NCBI RefSeq assembly: GCF_000702665.1
Contig: NZ_JNJA01000004.1
Coordinates: 391,610-455,609 of the forward strand
Direction: 5' to 3'
Length of the DNA: 64,000 bases
Source of the DNA: Solidesulfovibrio alcoholivorans DSM 5433
Lineage (GTDB): Bacteria; Desulfobacterota; Desulfovibrionia; Desulfovibrionales; Desulfovibrionaceae
This document shows, piece after piece, positions 23,167 to 31,569 of the stretch. The notes under the pieces are model-generated. The model was not told where the DNA came from. It was given only the letters and a program-made list of their open reading frames with translations, and made no database searches. The first letter of the stretch is position 1. Each line of letters opens with the position of its first letter. The translations under genes were made by a program, and so were the position numbers.

Positions 23167-24546
23167 ATGGATAACCACCTGTCCCAGAAGTTCGAGGAAA
23201 TCGTCGGCAAGGAAAACGTCCTGGCCAGCGAGGTGGACCGCCACTCGTACTCCTACGATGCGGCTGTCCTTCCCCCCAAGCTCCCGGCCCTGGCCGTGCG
23301 TCCCGAGACGCCCGAGGCTCTGGGACGGGTGGTGAAAACGTGCAACGAACTCGGGCTGCCGCTGACTGTGCGCGGCTCGGGAACCAACCTCTCCGGCGGC
23401 ACCATCCCCTCTCCGGGGGGGGTGGTCGCCCTGACCGGGGCACTCAACAAGATCATCGAGATCAACGAAGCCGACATGTATGCCGTGGTCCAGACCGGCG
23501 TGGTCACGGCCAAGTTCGCGACCGAGGTGGCGAGGCGCGGCCTGTTCTATCCGCCCGATCCGGGCAGCCAGGCCGTGTCCACCATCGGCGGCAACGTGGC
23601 CGAAAACGCCGGGGGCCTGCGCGGCCTCAAGTACGGGGTCACCAAGGACTACGTCATGGGCCTCTCCCTCTATGACGTGGACGGGGAACTCGTCAAAACC
23701 GGCTCGCGCACCGTCAAGTGCGTGACCGGCATGAACCTGCACGGGCTCATGGTCGGGTCCGAAGGCACGCTCGGGGTGTTCAACGAGATCATCCTCAAGC
23801 TCGTGCCGCCGCCCAAGGCCAGCAAGGCCATGATGGCCGTCTTCGACGACCTGGGCAAGGCCTCGGAGACCGTGGCCGCGATCATCGCGGCCAAGATCGT
23901 GCCCGCGACCCTCGAGTACATGGACGACTTCACGATCAAGACCGTCGAGGACTTCGCCCATGCGGGCCTGCCCACCGACGCCAAGGCGTTGCTGCTGATC
24001 GAAGTGGACGGCCACCCGGCCCAGGTCGAGGAGGAAGCCTCCGAGGTCGAAGCCATCTGCAAACGCGTGGGCGCCACGCGCATCCACGTGGCCACGGACG
24101 CGGCCGAACGCAACAAGGTCTGGGAAGCCCGCCGCGCGGCCCTTTCTGCCCTGGCCCGGGTGCGCCCGACCACGGTGCTCGAGGACGCCACGGTGCCGCG
24201 CTCCCAGATCCCGGCCATGGTCGGCGCGCTGGAGAAGATCGCGGCCAAGTTCAAGCTGACCATCGGCACCTTCGGCCACGCCGGCGACGGCAACCTGCAT
24301 CCGACCATCCTCACCGACAAGCGCGACCATGAAGAATGGAAGCGCGTCGAAGCGGCCATCGACGAGATCTTCGACGTGGCCCTCTCCCTTGGCGGCACCC
24401 TGTCCGGCGAACACGGCATCGGCACCGCCAAGTCCAAATACATGGCCAAGGAAGTGGGCATGGGCTCCATCCTCTACGCCAGGAAACTGAAAAAAGCCCT
24501 GGATCCCAAGGGAATTCTCAATCCCGGCAAGATCACGGGGGAATGA
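23167..24546 (+). CDS. FAD-linked D-lactate dehydrogenase (GlcD family)
   Basis: 459 residues. FAD-binding type 4 domain with the signature LTVRGSGTNLSGG near residue 60 and PGSQAVSTIGGNVAENAGGL around 137-156, then the FAD-oxidase C-terminal domain with FGHAGDGNLHP and the final SGEHGIGTAK motif. Family members oxidise D-lactate or glycolate and pass electrons to an Fe-S partner; the next gene, 1 nt away, is that partner. In this operon D-lactate to pyruvate is the natural role, with electrons going to the menaquinone pool or membrane carriers (inferred). The ATG at 23167 follows GAGAGGAACC. Confidence 0.9.
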   Translation: MDNHLSQKFEEIVGKENVLASEVDRHSYSYDAAVLPPKLPALAVRPETPEALGRVVKTCNELGLPLTVRGSGTNLSGGTIPSPGGVVALTGALNKIIEINEADMYAVVQTGVVTAKFATEVARRGLFYPPDPGSQAVSTIGGNVAENAGGLRGLKYGVTKDYVMGLSLYDVDGELVKTGSRTVKCVTGMNLHGLMVGSEGTLGVFNEIILKLVPPPKASKAMMAVFDDLGKASETVAAIIAAKIVPATLEYMDDFTIKTVEDFAHAGLPTDAKALLLIEVDGHPAQVEEEASEVEAICKRVGATRIHVATDAAERNKVWEARRAALSALARVRPTTVLEDATVPRSQIPAMVGALEKIAAKFKLTIGTFGHAGDGNLHPTILTDKRDHEEWKRVEAAIDEIFDVALSLGGTLSGEHGIGTAKSKYMAKEVGMGSILYARKLKKALDPKGILNPGKITGE

Positions 24547-24547
24547 T

Positions 24548-25846
24548 ATGAGCGAGATGCGTGAACTGGTCGGCCTGCTCAAGCAGATCGACGACCAGCT
24601 TGTGGCCTGCATGCGCTGCGGCATGTGCCAGGCCGTGTGCCCCCTCTACGCGGAAACGGGGCTTGAGGGCCATGTGGCCCGGGGCAAGATCGCCCTGCTC
24701 GAATGCCTGGCCGACGAGGTCATCAAGGACCCGGCCGGCGTCAAGGAACGCCTGGACGCGTGCCTGCTGTGCGGCTCGTGCCAGGCCAACTGCCCGAGCG
24801 GCGTCAAGGCCCTGGACATCTTCCTCAAGGCCCGCGCCTTCCTTACGGGCTACTACGGCCTGCCGCCGGTCAAGCGGGCGATCTTCCGGGGACTTTTAAA
24901 AAATCCCCGACTGTTCGACTCCGTCATGTCCATCGCGGCCAAGTTCCAAGGCATCTTCACCCGTCCGGTCAACGACATGGTGGGCTCGTCGTGCGCCAGG
25001 ATCTTTTCGAACCTGCTGGAGGGCCGCCATTTCGCGCCCCTGGCCGGTTCCGCCCTGCACGCGACACAGGCCGAGCGCGACACGCCGCGCGGCCCCTCGG
25101 GCCTCAAGGCGGCGTTCTTCTACGGCTGCGTGGTGGACAAGATGTTCCCGCGCATCGGCAAGGCCGTCCTCGATGTCTGCGACCATCACGGCGTCGGCGT
25201 CTATATGCCCCACGGCCAGGCCTGCTGCGGCATCCCGGCCCTGTCCTCGGGCGATCGCGACACCTTCGAAACCCTGGTCGCCGCGAACATGAAGCTCTTC
25301 GGCGACCATGACTTCGACGTGCTGGTCACGCCCTGCGCCACCTGCACCTCGACCATCAAGAAAATATGGCCGCTGATGGCCGAAGGCCTGCCCGAGTCCA
25401 CCCGGTTCAAGATCCGGGAGCTCGCTAAGAAGGTCAAGGATATCAGCGCCTTTCTGGTCCAGGACGTCAAGGTGGCCCCTGCGGCCGCCGGCGCGGGCGA
25501 CATCGCGGTCACCTACCACGATCCCTGCCACCTGAAAAAATCCCTGGGTATTTCCGCCGAGCCCAGGGTCTTGCTTGCGGCCAATCCGCGCTACCGCCTC
25601 ATCGAGATGGAAGGCGCGGATTCGTGCTGCGGTTCCGGCGGAAGCTTCACCTTGCAGCATTACGACCTCTCCAAGCGCATTGGAAAGCGTAAGCGGGACA
25701 ACATCGTCGCCACGGGTGCCTCCGTCGTGGCCACGAGCTGCCCCGCCTGTATGCTGCAAATCGGGGACATGCTGTCCCAGGCCGGCGACAAGCTGGCCAT
25801 CCGGCATCCGGTGGAGATCTACGCGGAGACTCTGGCCGGGAAGTAG
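24548..25846 (+). CDS. Fe-S/CCG-domain subunit of D-lactate dehydrogenase (GlcF-like)
   Basis: 432 residues. Two 4Fe-4S motifs near the N-terminus (CMRCGMCQAVCPLY from residue 19; CLLCGSCQANCPSGV about residue 75), then two cysteine-rich CCG domains: GCVVDKMFPR with ACCGIPA, and DPCHLKKSLG with SCCGSGGSF. It relays electrons from the flavin subunit encoded just upstream to the quinone pool or another carrier, as GlcF does in glycolate oxidase and as in HdrD-like proteins. No membrane helix is evident, so it is peripheral at most. The 1-nt gap implies coupled translation. Confidence 0.9.
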   Translation: MSEMRELVGLLKQIDDQLVACMRCGMCQAVCPLYAETGLEGHVARGKIALLECLADEVIKDPAGVKERLDACLLCGSCQANCPSGVKALDIFLKARAFLTGYYGLPPVKRAIFRGLLKNPRLFDSVMSIAAKFQGIFTRPVNDMVGSSCARIFSNLLEGRHFAPLAGSALHATQAERDTPRGPSGLKAAFFYGCVVDKMFPRIGKAVLDVCDHHGVGVYMPHGQACCGIPALSSGDRDTFETLVAANMKLFGDHDFDVLVTPCATCTSTIKKIWPLMAEGLPESTRFKIRELAKKVKDISAFLVQDVKVAPAAAGAGDIAVTYHDPCHLKKSLGISAEPRVLLAANPRYRLIEMEGADSCCGSGGSFTLQHYDLSKRIGKRKRDNIVATGASVVATSCPACMLQIGDMLSQAGDKLAIRHPVEIYAETLAGK

Positions 25847-25882
25847 CCCGGCCGCACCCAAAAAGGCGAGCGAGGTAGCCGA

Positions 25883-27994
25883 ATGAGTTTTAAAGAGAAC
25901 ATCCAGGCGCTATTCGCGCCGAAAACCGTAGCCGTCATCGGCGCCTCCGCGGCGCCGGGAAAGGTCGGCCATACGGTGGTCAAAAACATGCAGGAGGCCG
26001 GGTTCAAGGGGACGCTCATCCCCGTGAACCCCAAAGCCGACGAAATCATGGGCCTGCCCGTGACCAAACGCATCGAGGACCTGCCCGTGGGCCTCGACCT
26101 GGCCGTCATCGTCGTGCCCGTGGCCGCGGTCGTGCCGTCCATGGAAGCCCTGGCCGCCATCAAGTGCAAGTCCGCCATCATCATCACGGCCGGCTTCAAG
26201 GAAGTGGGCAAGGAAGGGGCGGCCCTCGAAAGAAAGCTCATCGAAATCTGCACCGCCCATGACATCGCCATGGTCGGCCCCAACTGCCTGGGCCTTTTAA
26301 GCACCCACAACGACAACAACGCGTCGTTCGCCGCCGGCTATCCCAAGCAGGGCTCCATCGCCTTCTTCTCCCAGTCCGGCGCGCTGTGCACGGCCATTCT
26401 CGACTGGGCCCTCGGTGAGGAAGTCGGCTTCTCCAAGTTCGTGTCCATGGGCAACATGGCCGTGGTCAACGAAGCCAACATGCTCGAATACCTGCGCACG
26501 GACCCCAACACCAAGGTCATCCTCGGCTACATCGAAAACGTCTCCAACGGCGCGGACTTTATCGAGCAGGCCGCCAAGGTCTGCCGGGAAAAGCCCGTCA
26601 TCATGATCAAGTCCGGCACCACCGCGGCCGGCGCCAAGGCCGCCTCGTCCCACACCGGCGCCATCGCCGGCTCGGACGCGGCCTACACCGCCGCCTTCCG
26701 CAAGACCGGCGTCATCCGTGCGGGCGACATGGCCACCCTGTTCGACCTCGCCCTGGCCTTCTCCACCCAGCCCCTGCCCGAAGGGCCGGGCCTTTGCGTG
26801 GTGACCAACGCCGGCGGCCCCGGCATCCTGGCCGCCGACGCCACGGAGAAGTCGCCGCTGCTGCACATGGCGCGCCTTAGCAACTCGACCATCGAGCGGC
26901 TCAAGGAATTCCTGCCGCCCTACGCTTCGCTGTACAACCCCATCGACGTGGTAGGCGACGCCCCGGCCGAGCGCTACCGCAAGACCCTGGAAGTTGTCAT
27001 CGACGATCCCCAGGTCAACTCCATCCTGGTGCTGCTGACGCCGACGGCCTCCGCCCAGATCGTCGAAACGGCCGAGGCGATCATCGACATCGCCAAGCTC
27101 ACGAAGAAGCCCATCTTCGTCAACTACATGGGCGGCATGCGCATCGAGCCCGGCGTGCGGATGCTCGGCGACGCCGGTATCCCCTGCTCCATTTATCCCG
27201 AGCCCCTGATCCGCAGCATCGAGACCATGTACCACTACAACCTCTGGCGGCAGACCCCGGCCCAGGAATACCCGGACATCCGACGCAACCGCCAGAAAGC
27301 CAGGCTCGTCATCAACGAGGCCCGGGCCAAGGGCGCGACCGAAGTGGTCGAGTTCCAGGCCCAGGAAGTGCTCAGGGCCTACAACCTGCCGACGCCGAAC
27401 ACGGTGCTCGCCCGCTCCTCCGACGAGGCCGTGGCCGGCGCGGAAAAGATCGGCTACCCGGTGGTGCTCAAGATCGCCTCACCGCAGATCTCGCACAAGT
27501 CCGACGTGGGCGGCGTCAAGGTCAACCTCGCCGACGCCGAAGCCGTCAAAAACGCCTTCTTCGACATCACGGCCCGTGCGCAGCGCCTGCGCCCCGAAGC
27601 CTACATCGCCGGCTGCCTGGTCCAGGAAATGGCGCCCAAGGGCTGCAAGGAAATCATCATCGGCTTCAAGCGCGACGAGCAGTTCGGGCCGCTTCTGATG
27701 TTCGGCCTCGGCGGCATCTACGTGGAGATCCTCAAGGACATCGCCTTCCGCCTCGCGCCGCTCGGGCGCGACGACGCGAAAAACATCATCCGCGAGATCA
27801 AGTCCTACATGCTGCTCAAGGGCGTGCGCGGCGAGCCTCCGGTCAACTTCCAGGCCATCGAAGACATCCTGCTCACCATGTCCGAACTCGCGCTGGATTT
27901 CCCGGAAATCCAGGAAGCGGAGTTCAACCCCGTGCTCGTCAATGCCGAGAAGGCCGTGGTGGCCGACGTGCGCATCACTTTGAGCGCCCAATAA
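25883..27994 (+). CDS. Acetate-CoA ligase (ADP-forming), fused alpha and beta subunits
   Basis: Converts acetyl-CoA, ADP and Pi to acetate, CoA and ATP. 703 residues: CoA-binding domain (TVAVIGASAAPGKVGH), two succinyl-CoA-ligase-like domains with the phosphohistidine in ASSHTGAIAGSDAAY, a hinge, then the ATP-grasp beta part with PQISHKSDVGG containing the second family histidine. In D. vulgaris the equivalent operon position carries pta and ackA as I recall; here this enzyme alone would conserve the ATP. Similar long proteins include protein acetyltransferases of the Pat type, but no GNAT domain is attached here. Acyl-CoA specificity is not determined by sequence. Confidence 0.87.
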   Translation: MSFKENIQALFAPKTVAVIGASAAPGKVGHTVVKNMQEAGFKGTLIPVNPKADEIMGLPVTKRIEDLPVGLDLAVIVVPVAAVVPSMEALAAIKCKSAIIITAGFKEVGKEGAALERKLIEICTAHDIAMVGPNCLGLLSTHNDNNASFAAGYPKQGSIAFFSQSGALCTAILDWALGEEVGFSKFVSMGNMAVVNEANMLEYLRTDPNTKVILGYIENVSNGADFIEQAAKVCREKPVIMIKSGTTAAGAKAASSHTGAIAGSDAAYTAAFRKTGVIRAGDMATLFDLALAFSTQPLPEGPGLCVVTNAGGPGILAADATEKSPLLHMARLSNSTIERLKEFLPPYASLYNPIDVVGDAPAERYRKTLEVVIDDPQVNSILVLLTPTASAQIVETAEAIIDIAKLTKKPIFVNYMGGMRIEPGVRMLGDAGIPCSIYPEPLIRSIETMYHYNLWRQTPAQEYPDIRRNRQKARLVINEARAKGATEVVEFQAQEVLRAYNLPTPNTVLARSSDEAVAGAEKIGYPVVLKIASPQISHKSDVGGVKVNLADAEAVKNAFFDITARAQRLRPEAYIAGCLVQEMAPKGCKEIIIGFKRDEQFGPLLMFGLGGIYVEILKDIAFRLAPLGRDDAKNIIREIKSYMLLKGVRGEPPVNFQAIEDILLTMSELALDFPEIQEAEFNPVLVNAEKAVVADVRITLSAQ

Positions 27995-28016
27995 GAACAC
28001 CAGGAGGAACAATCCT

Positions 28017-29081
28017 ATGATCGGTCTCTACATCGGGTCCACGCAAGGATATTCGGGTAAAAACCTCGTCACCCTGGCGCTCGGGCAGCAGTTCCAGCGC
28101 GAGGGACTGCGCGTGGGCTACATGAAGCCCGTGGGCGCGGTGCCGCATAAGGTGGAAAACCAGATCGGCGACGAGGACGCGCATTTCATGCAGCAGGCCC
28201 TGGGCCTGTCCGAAACGCCGTCCCTGGTCACCCCGGTCGTCATCACCCGCGATTTCCGCATGCGCGCCTTTCTCGAAGACTGCGCCAACCTGCTGCCCGG
28301 CATCGTGGACAGCTACAAGAAGCTCTCCGCCGACAAGGACGTCATGCTCGTCGGCGGCTCGGGCAGCTTCCTGTATTCGGGCAAGTACTGCGGCGTGGAC
28401 GGCGTGTCCGTGGCCCAGGCGCTTGGCGCCAAGGTCGTGCTCGTGGACCGCTATCTCCAGGAATACAACTATGACTATCTGGCCGCGGCCAAGGAGGCCC
28501 TCGGCGACGACCTTGCCGGCGTCATCCTGAACGACGTGCCGGACCACTTCCGGGAAGAGGCCGAGACGCTCATCGTGCCCTTCCTCAAGCGCCGCGGCGT
28601 GGACGTGCTCGGCATCATCCCCCACGACCCCATCATGTTCGCGGTGCGCGCCGCCGATCTGGCCCACGGCCTGGGCGGCCGGCTCATCACCTCGGGCGGG
28701 CATACCGACAATCTGGTGGTCAATTTCCTCATCGGCACCATGCAGGTGGAGAACTTCGTCACCTTCTTCAAGCGCCATAAGGACGTGGCCATCCTGTGCG
28801 GTGGCGACCGCGCCGACCTGCAGCTCGTGGCCCTCGAGGGCAGTTGCGCGGCGCTCATCCTGACCGGCAACCTCTATCCCAACGACATGATCCTGGCCAA
28901 GGCCGAGGACAAGGGCATTCCGGTCATCGTCGTGCGCGACGACACCTTCACCGTGGCCAAGAAAATGGAACTCATGCTCACGCGCGAAAAGCTGCGCGAC
29001 AAGTCGCGCATCGAGCACGGGGCCAAGCTCGTGCAGCAGGGCGTGAACCTGGCCGCGCTCAAAAAGAACCTGGGCATCTAA
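28017..29081 (+). CDS. BioD-like/DRTGG-domain protein (Pta N-terminal-like)
   Basis: 354 residues. The N-terminal part is a dethiobiotin-synthetase-like P-loop fold with a degenerate loop GSTQGYSGKN and KPVG following; the C-terminal part is a DRTGG domain, seen around GGRLITSGGHTDN. The same pair of domains forms the N-terminal regulatory region of long phosphotransacetylases, but the catalytic PTA domain is absent. It may sense a nucleotide or acetyl-CoA status and control the neighbouring ligase; this is inference. GGAGG lies 8 nt before the ATG. It is part of the operon, 22 nt after the ligase gene. Confidence 0.8.
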   Translation: MIGLYIGSTQGYSGKNLVTLALGQQFQREGLRVGYMKPVGAVPHKVENQIGDEDAHFMQQALGLSETPSLVTPVVITRDFRMRAFLEDCANLLPGIVDSYKKLSADKDVMLVGGSGSFLYSGKYCGVDGVSVAQALGAKVVLVDRYLQEYNYDYLAAAKEALGDDLAGVILNDVPDHFREEAETLIVPFLKRRGVDVLGIIPHDPIMFAVRAADLAHGLGGRLITSGGHTDNLVVNFLIGTMQVENFVTFFKRHKDVAILCGGDRADLQLVALEGSCAALILTGNLYPNDMILAKAEDKGIPVIVVRDDTFTVAKKMELMLTREKLRDKSRIEHGAKLVQQGVNLAALKKNLGI

Positions 29082-29228
29082 GCTGCCGTCCTGGCCTGGG
29101 GACGCGCCTGTCGCCGGCGCGCCCCCGGGCCGTGGGCGCAGCCCGTAAGCGGTTTCGGCCTGCACCCCCCCTTTTGGCGACGGGACAGGGAGCGGCTGGC
29201 GAATATCAACCCAAAAGGAGCGTACAAC

Positions 29229-30863
29229 ATGTCGTGGGTCCAACAGTACCAACCGCTTGGAAGCTATGGGCTTTCAGCCCTGGTTGCAGGCATTCCCCTG
29301 TACATGCTGTTCTACATGCTGGCCGTCAAACGCATGGCCGGGCACAAGGCCGCGTTCGCCGCCACCCTGGCCGCCGTCATCCTGGCCATCGCGGCCTGGG
29401 GCATGCCCGTGGGGCTCGCCCTGGACGCCACGCTCTACGGCGCGGCCATCGGCATCTTCCCCATCATCTGGATCGTCATCACGGCCATCTGGGTGTACAA
29501 CATGACGGTTGAATCCGGGGAATTCAACATCATCAAGAACTCCCTGGCCCAGATCACCGACGACCGCCGCCTCCAGGCCATTTTCATCGCCTTCGCTTTC
29601 GGCTCCTTCATCGAAGGCACGGCCGGCTTCGGCACGCCCGTGGCCATCACCGCTGCCATGCTCGTGGGTCTCGGGTTCAACCCGCTCTACGCCTCGGGCA
29701 TCTGCCTGATCGCCAACACCGCGCCGGTCGCCTTCGGCGCCATCGGCATCCCCATCGTCGTCGCCGCCCAGGTCAGCGGCCTCGACATGATGAAGATCAG
29801 CGCCATCTGCGGCCGCCAGCTGCCCTTTCTGTCGGTCATCGTGCCCCTGTGGCTGTCCGTGACCATGTGCGGCTTCAAGCGGACCACGGAAATCCTGCCG
29901 GCCGTCCTCATCGCCGGCGTCTGCTTCGCCGGCTCCCAGTTCCTGATCTCCAACTTCGTCGGCCCCTACCTGCCCGACATCATTTCCGCCGTCGTCACCA
30001 TCATCGGCCTCGGCGCCTTCCTCAAGGTCTGGAAGCCGAAAAACATCTGGCACTTCCCGGACGAGCCGCCGGCGTCCCAGCGCGTCGTCGAATCCGAGTA
30101 CTCGGGCGGCGAGATCCTGCGCGCCTGGATGCCCTACATCATCCTGGCCATCATGGTCTTCCTGTGGGGCATCAAGCCCGTCCAGAACGTCCTCAACGCC
30201 ATTTTCGCCCCGACCTTGGACTGGCCCGGCCTGCACAACGTGGTCGTCAAGGCCGCGCCCATCGTCGCCAAGGACACCCCCTACGCCGCGCAGTTCAAGT
30301 TCAACTTCCTGTCCACCCCTGGCACGGCCATCCTCATCGCCGGCCTGCTCTCCGTGATCTTCATGCCGAAATACAGCTACGACAAGGCCATTCCCTGCCT
30401 GTTTAGGACCATCAAGCAGCTCAAGTGGCCCATCGTGACCATCGCCCTGATCCTGGGCCTGGCCTACATCATGAACTACTCCGGCATGAGCTCGTCCATG
30501 GGCCTGGCCTTCACCGCCACGGGCGCGCTGTTCCCGTTCTTCGCCCCGATTCTCGGCTGGCTGGGCGTGTTCCTGACCGGTTCGGACACCTCCTCCAACG
30601 CCCTGTTCGGCTCACTGCAGAAGACCACCGCCCAGCAGATCGGCGTCGATCCGCACCTGACCGTGGCCGCCAACTCCTCGGGCGGCGTCACCGGCAAGAT
30701 GATCTCGCCCCAGTCCATCTCCGTGGCCACCGCGGCCTCGAACATGGTGGGCAAGGAAGGCGACATCTTCCGGTTCACCCTGCCCCACTCCCTGGCCATG
30801 CTCTGCTTCGTGGCCGTGTTGACCCTGCTTCAGGCCTACGCCCTGAAGTGGATGCTGCCCTAG
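29229..30863 (+). CDS. lctP: L-lactate permease
   Basis: 544 residues with about 13 hydrophobic segments, typical of the LctP/GlcA family that takes up lactate (both isomers) or glycolate with protons. Recognisable stretches are FGSFIEGTAGFGTPVAI, SGTDTSSNA-like TGSDTSSNALFGSLQ, and the SSGGVTGKMISPQS loop late in the protein. The start codon follows AAAAGGAGCG. The 147-nt gap ahead is the largest in the operon and may hold an internal processing or promoter site, though none is clear. Its place between oxidising enzymes fits lactate as the operon's substrate. Confidence 0.95.
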   Translation: MSWVQQYQPLGSYGLSALVAGIPLYMLFYMLAVKRMAGHKAAFAATLAAVILAIAAWGMPVGLALDATLYGAAIGIFPIIWIVITAIWVYNMTVESGEFNIIKNSLAQITDDRRLQAIFIAFAFGSFIEGTAGFGTPVAITAAMLVGLGFNPLYASGICLIANTAPVAFGAIGIPIVVAAQVSGLDMMKISAICGRQLPFLSVIVPLWLSVTMCGFKRTTEILPAVLIAGVCFAGSQFLISNFVGPYLPDIISAVVTIIGLGAFLKVWKPKNIWHFPDEPPASQRVVESEYSGGEILRAWMPYIILAIMVFLWGIKPVQNVLNAIFAPTLDWPGLHNVVVKAAPIVAKDTPYAAQFKFNFLSTPGTAILIAGLLSVIFMPKYSYDKAIPCLFRTIKQLKWPIVTIALILGLAYIMNYSGMSSSMGLAFTATGALFPFFAPILGWLGVFLTGSDTSSNALFGSLQKTTAQQIGVDPHLTVAANSSGGVTGKMISPQSISVATAASNMVGKEGDIFRFTLPHSLAMLCFVAVLTLLQAYALKWMLP

Positions 30864-30942
30864 CCCGTCACTTCGATTCATGCGGCCCGGTCCGGCGCAT
30901 CCGGCGCCGGCCGGGCCGTTCCCGCACCACAAGGAGACCCTT

Positions 30943-31569
30943 ATGTCGACTCCCCCAGCCCTGGTCGACCGCCTCAAGGAAAAGGCCGGCCTCGTTTCGG
31001 CCGTCGTCAATACCGTCGCCTCCATGGACGACGCCCTGGCCTATGTGGCCGACGTGTGCGCCAACAAGGAGGCCTGTCAGATCCTTGCCTCGGGCTGCGA
31101 CGCCCCCCTGTCGGACACGGCCGAAGCCCTGTGCGGGACCAAACAGCAAAAAATCATCTGCGCCCCGGACCTGCCCGAAGAGGAAGTGGCCAAGCTGGCC
31201 GCGCTATGCCAGGAACGCGGCATCGCCGTCATCACCAAGGGCATGCGCCAGCGCCTCGGCGGCATCGACATCGCCGTGACCATGGCCGCCGCCGGCATCG
31301 CCGAAACCGGCACCGTGGTCGTGCGCTCCACGGACGAGGAAGTGCGCCTGGCCACCATGGTCGCCGAGACGCACATCGCCTTGCTCCCCGAAAGCGCCAT
31401 CGTGGCCGATTCCTACGATTTCGAGCCCACCCTCGTTGCCTGGATGGGGCAGCCCAACTACACCGCGTTCATCACCGGCCCCAGCCGCACCGCGGACATC
31501 GAGCGCGTGCTGGCCCTTGGCGTGCACGGGCCCCTGGAAATGCACATCCTCATCCTGGAGGGCAAGTAG
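30943..31569 (+). CDS. LUD-domain protein LutC/LldG-like, L-lactate oxidation
   Basis: 208 residues. LUD-domain fold with VTMAAAGIAETGTVVVRS, the signature glycine/threonine stretch, and a C-terminal ITGPSRTADIERVLALGVHGP. In the LutABC/LldEFG systems this subunit is essential for L-lactate oxidation. The start at 30943 has AAGGAGA upstream; the longer frame from 30880 is not supported. Its stop TAG touches the ATG of the next gene, so translation is coupled. With that gene it supplies an L-lactate dehydrogenase separate from the GlcD/GlcF-type D-enzyme. Confidence 0.88.
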   Translation: MSTPPALVDRLKEKAGLVSAVVNTVASMDDALAYVADVCANKEACQILASGCDAPLSDTAEALCGTKQQKIICAPDLPEEEVAKLAALCQERGIAVITKGMRQRLGGIDIAVTMAAAGIAETGTVVVRSTDEEVRLATMVAETHIALLPESAIVADSYDFEPTLVAWMGQPNYTAFITGPSRTADIERVLALGVHGPLEMHILILEGK

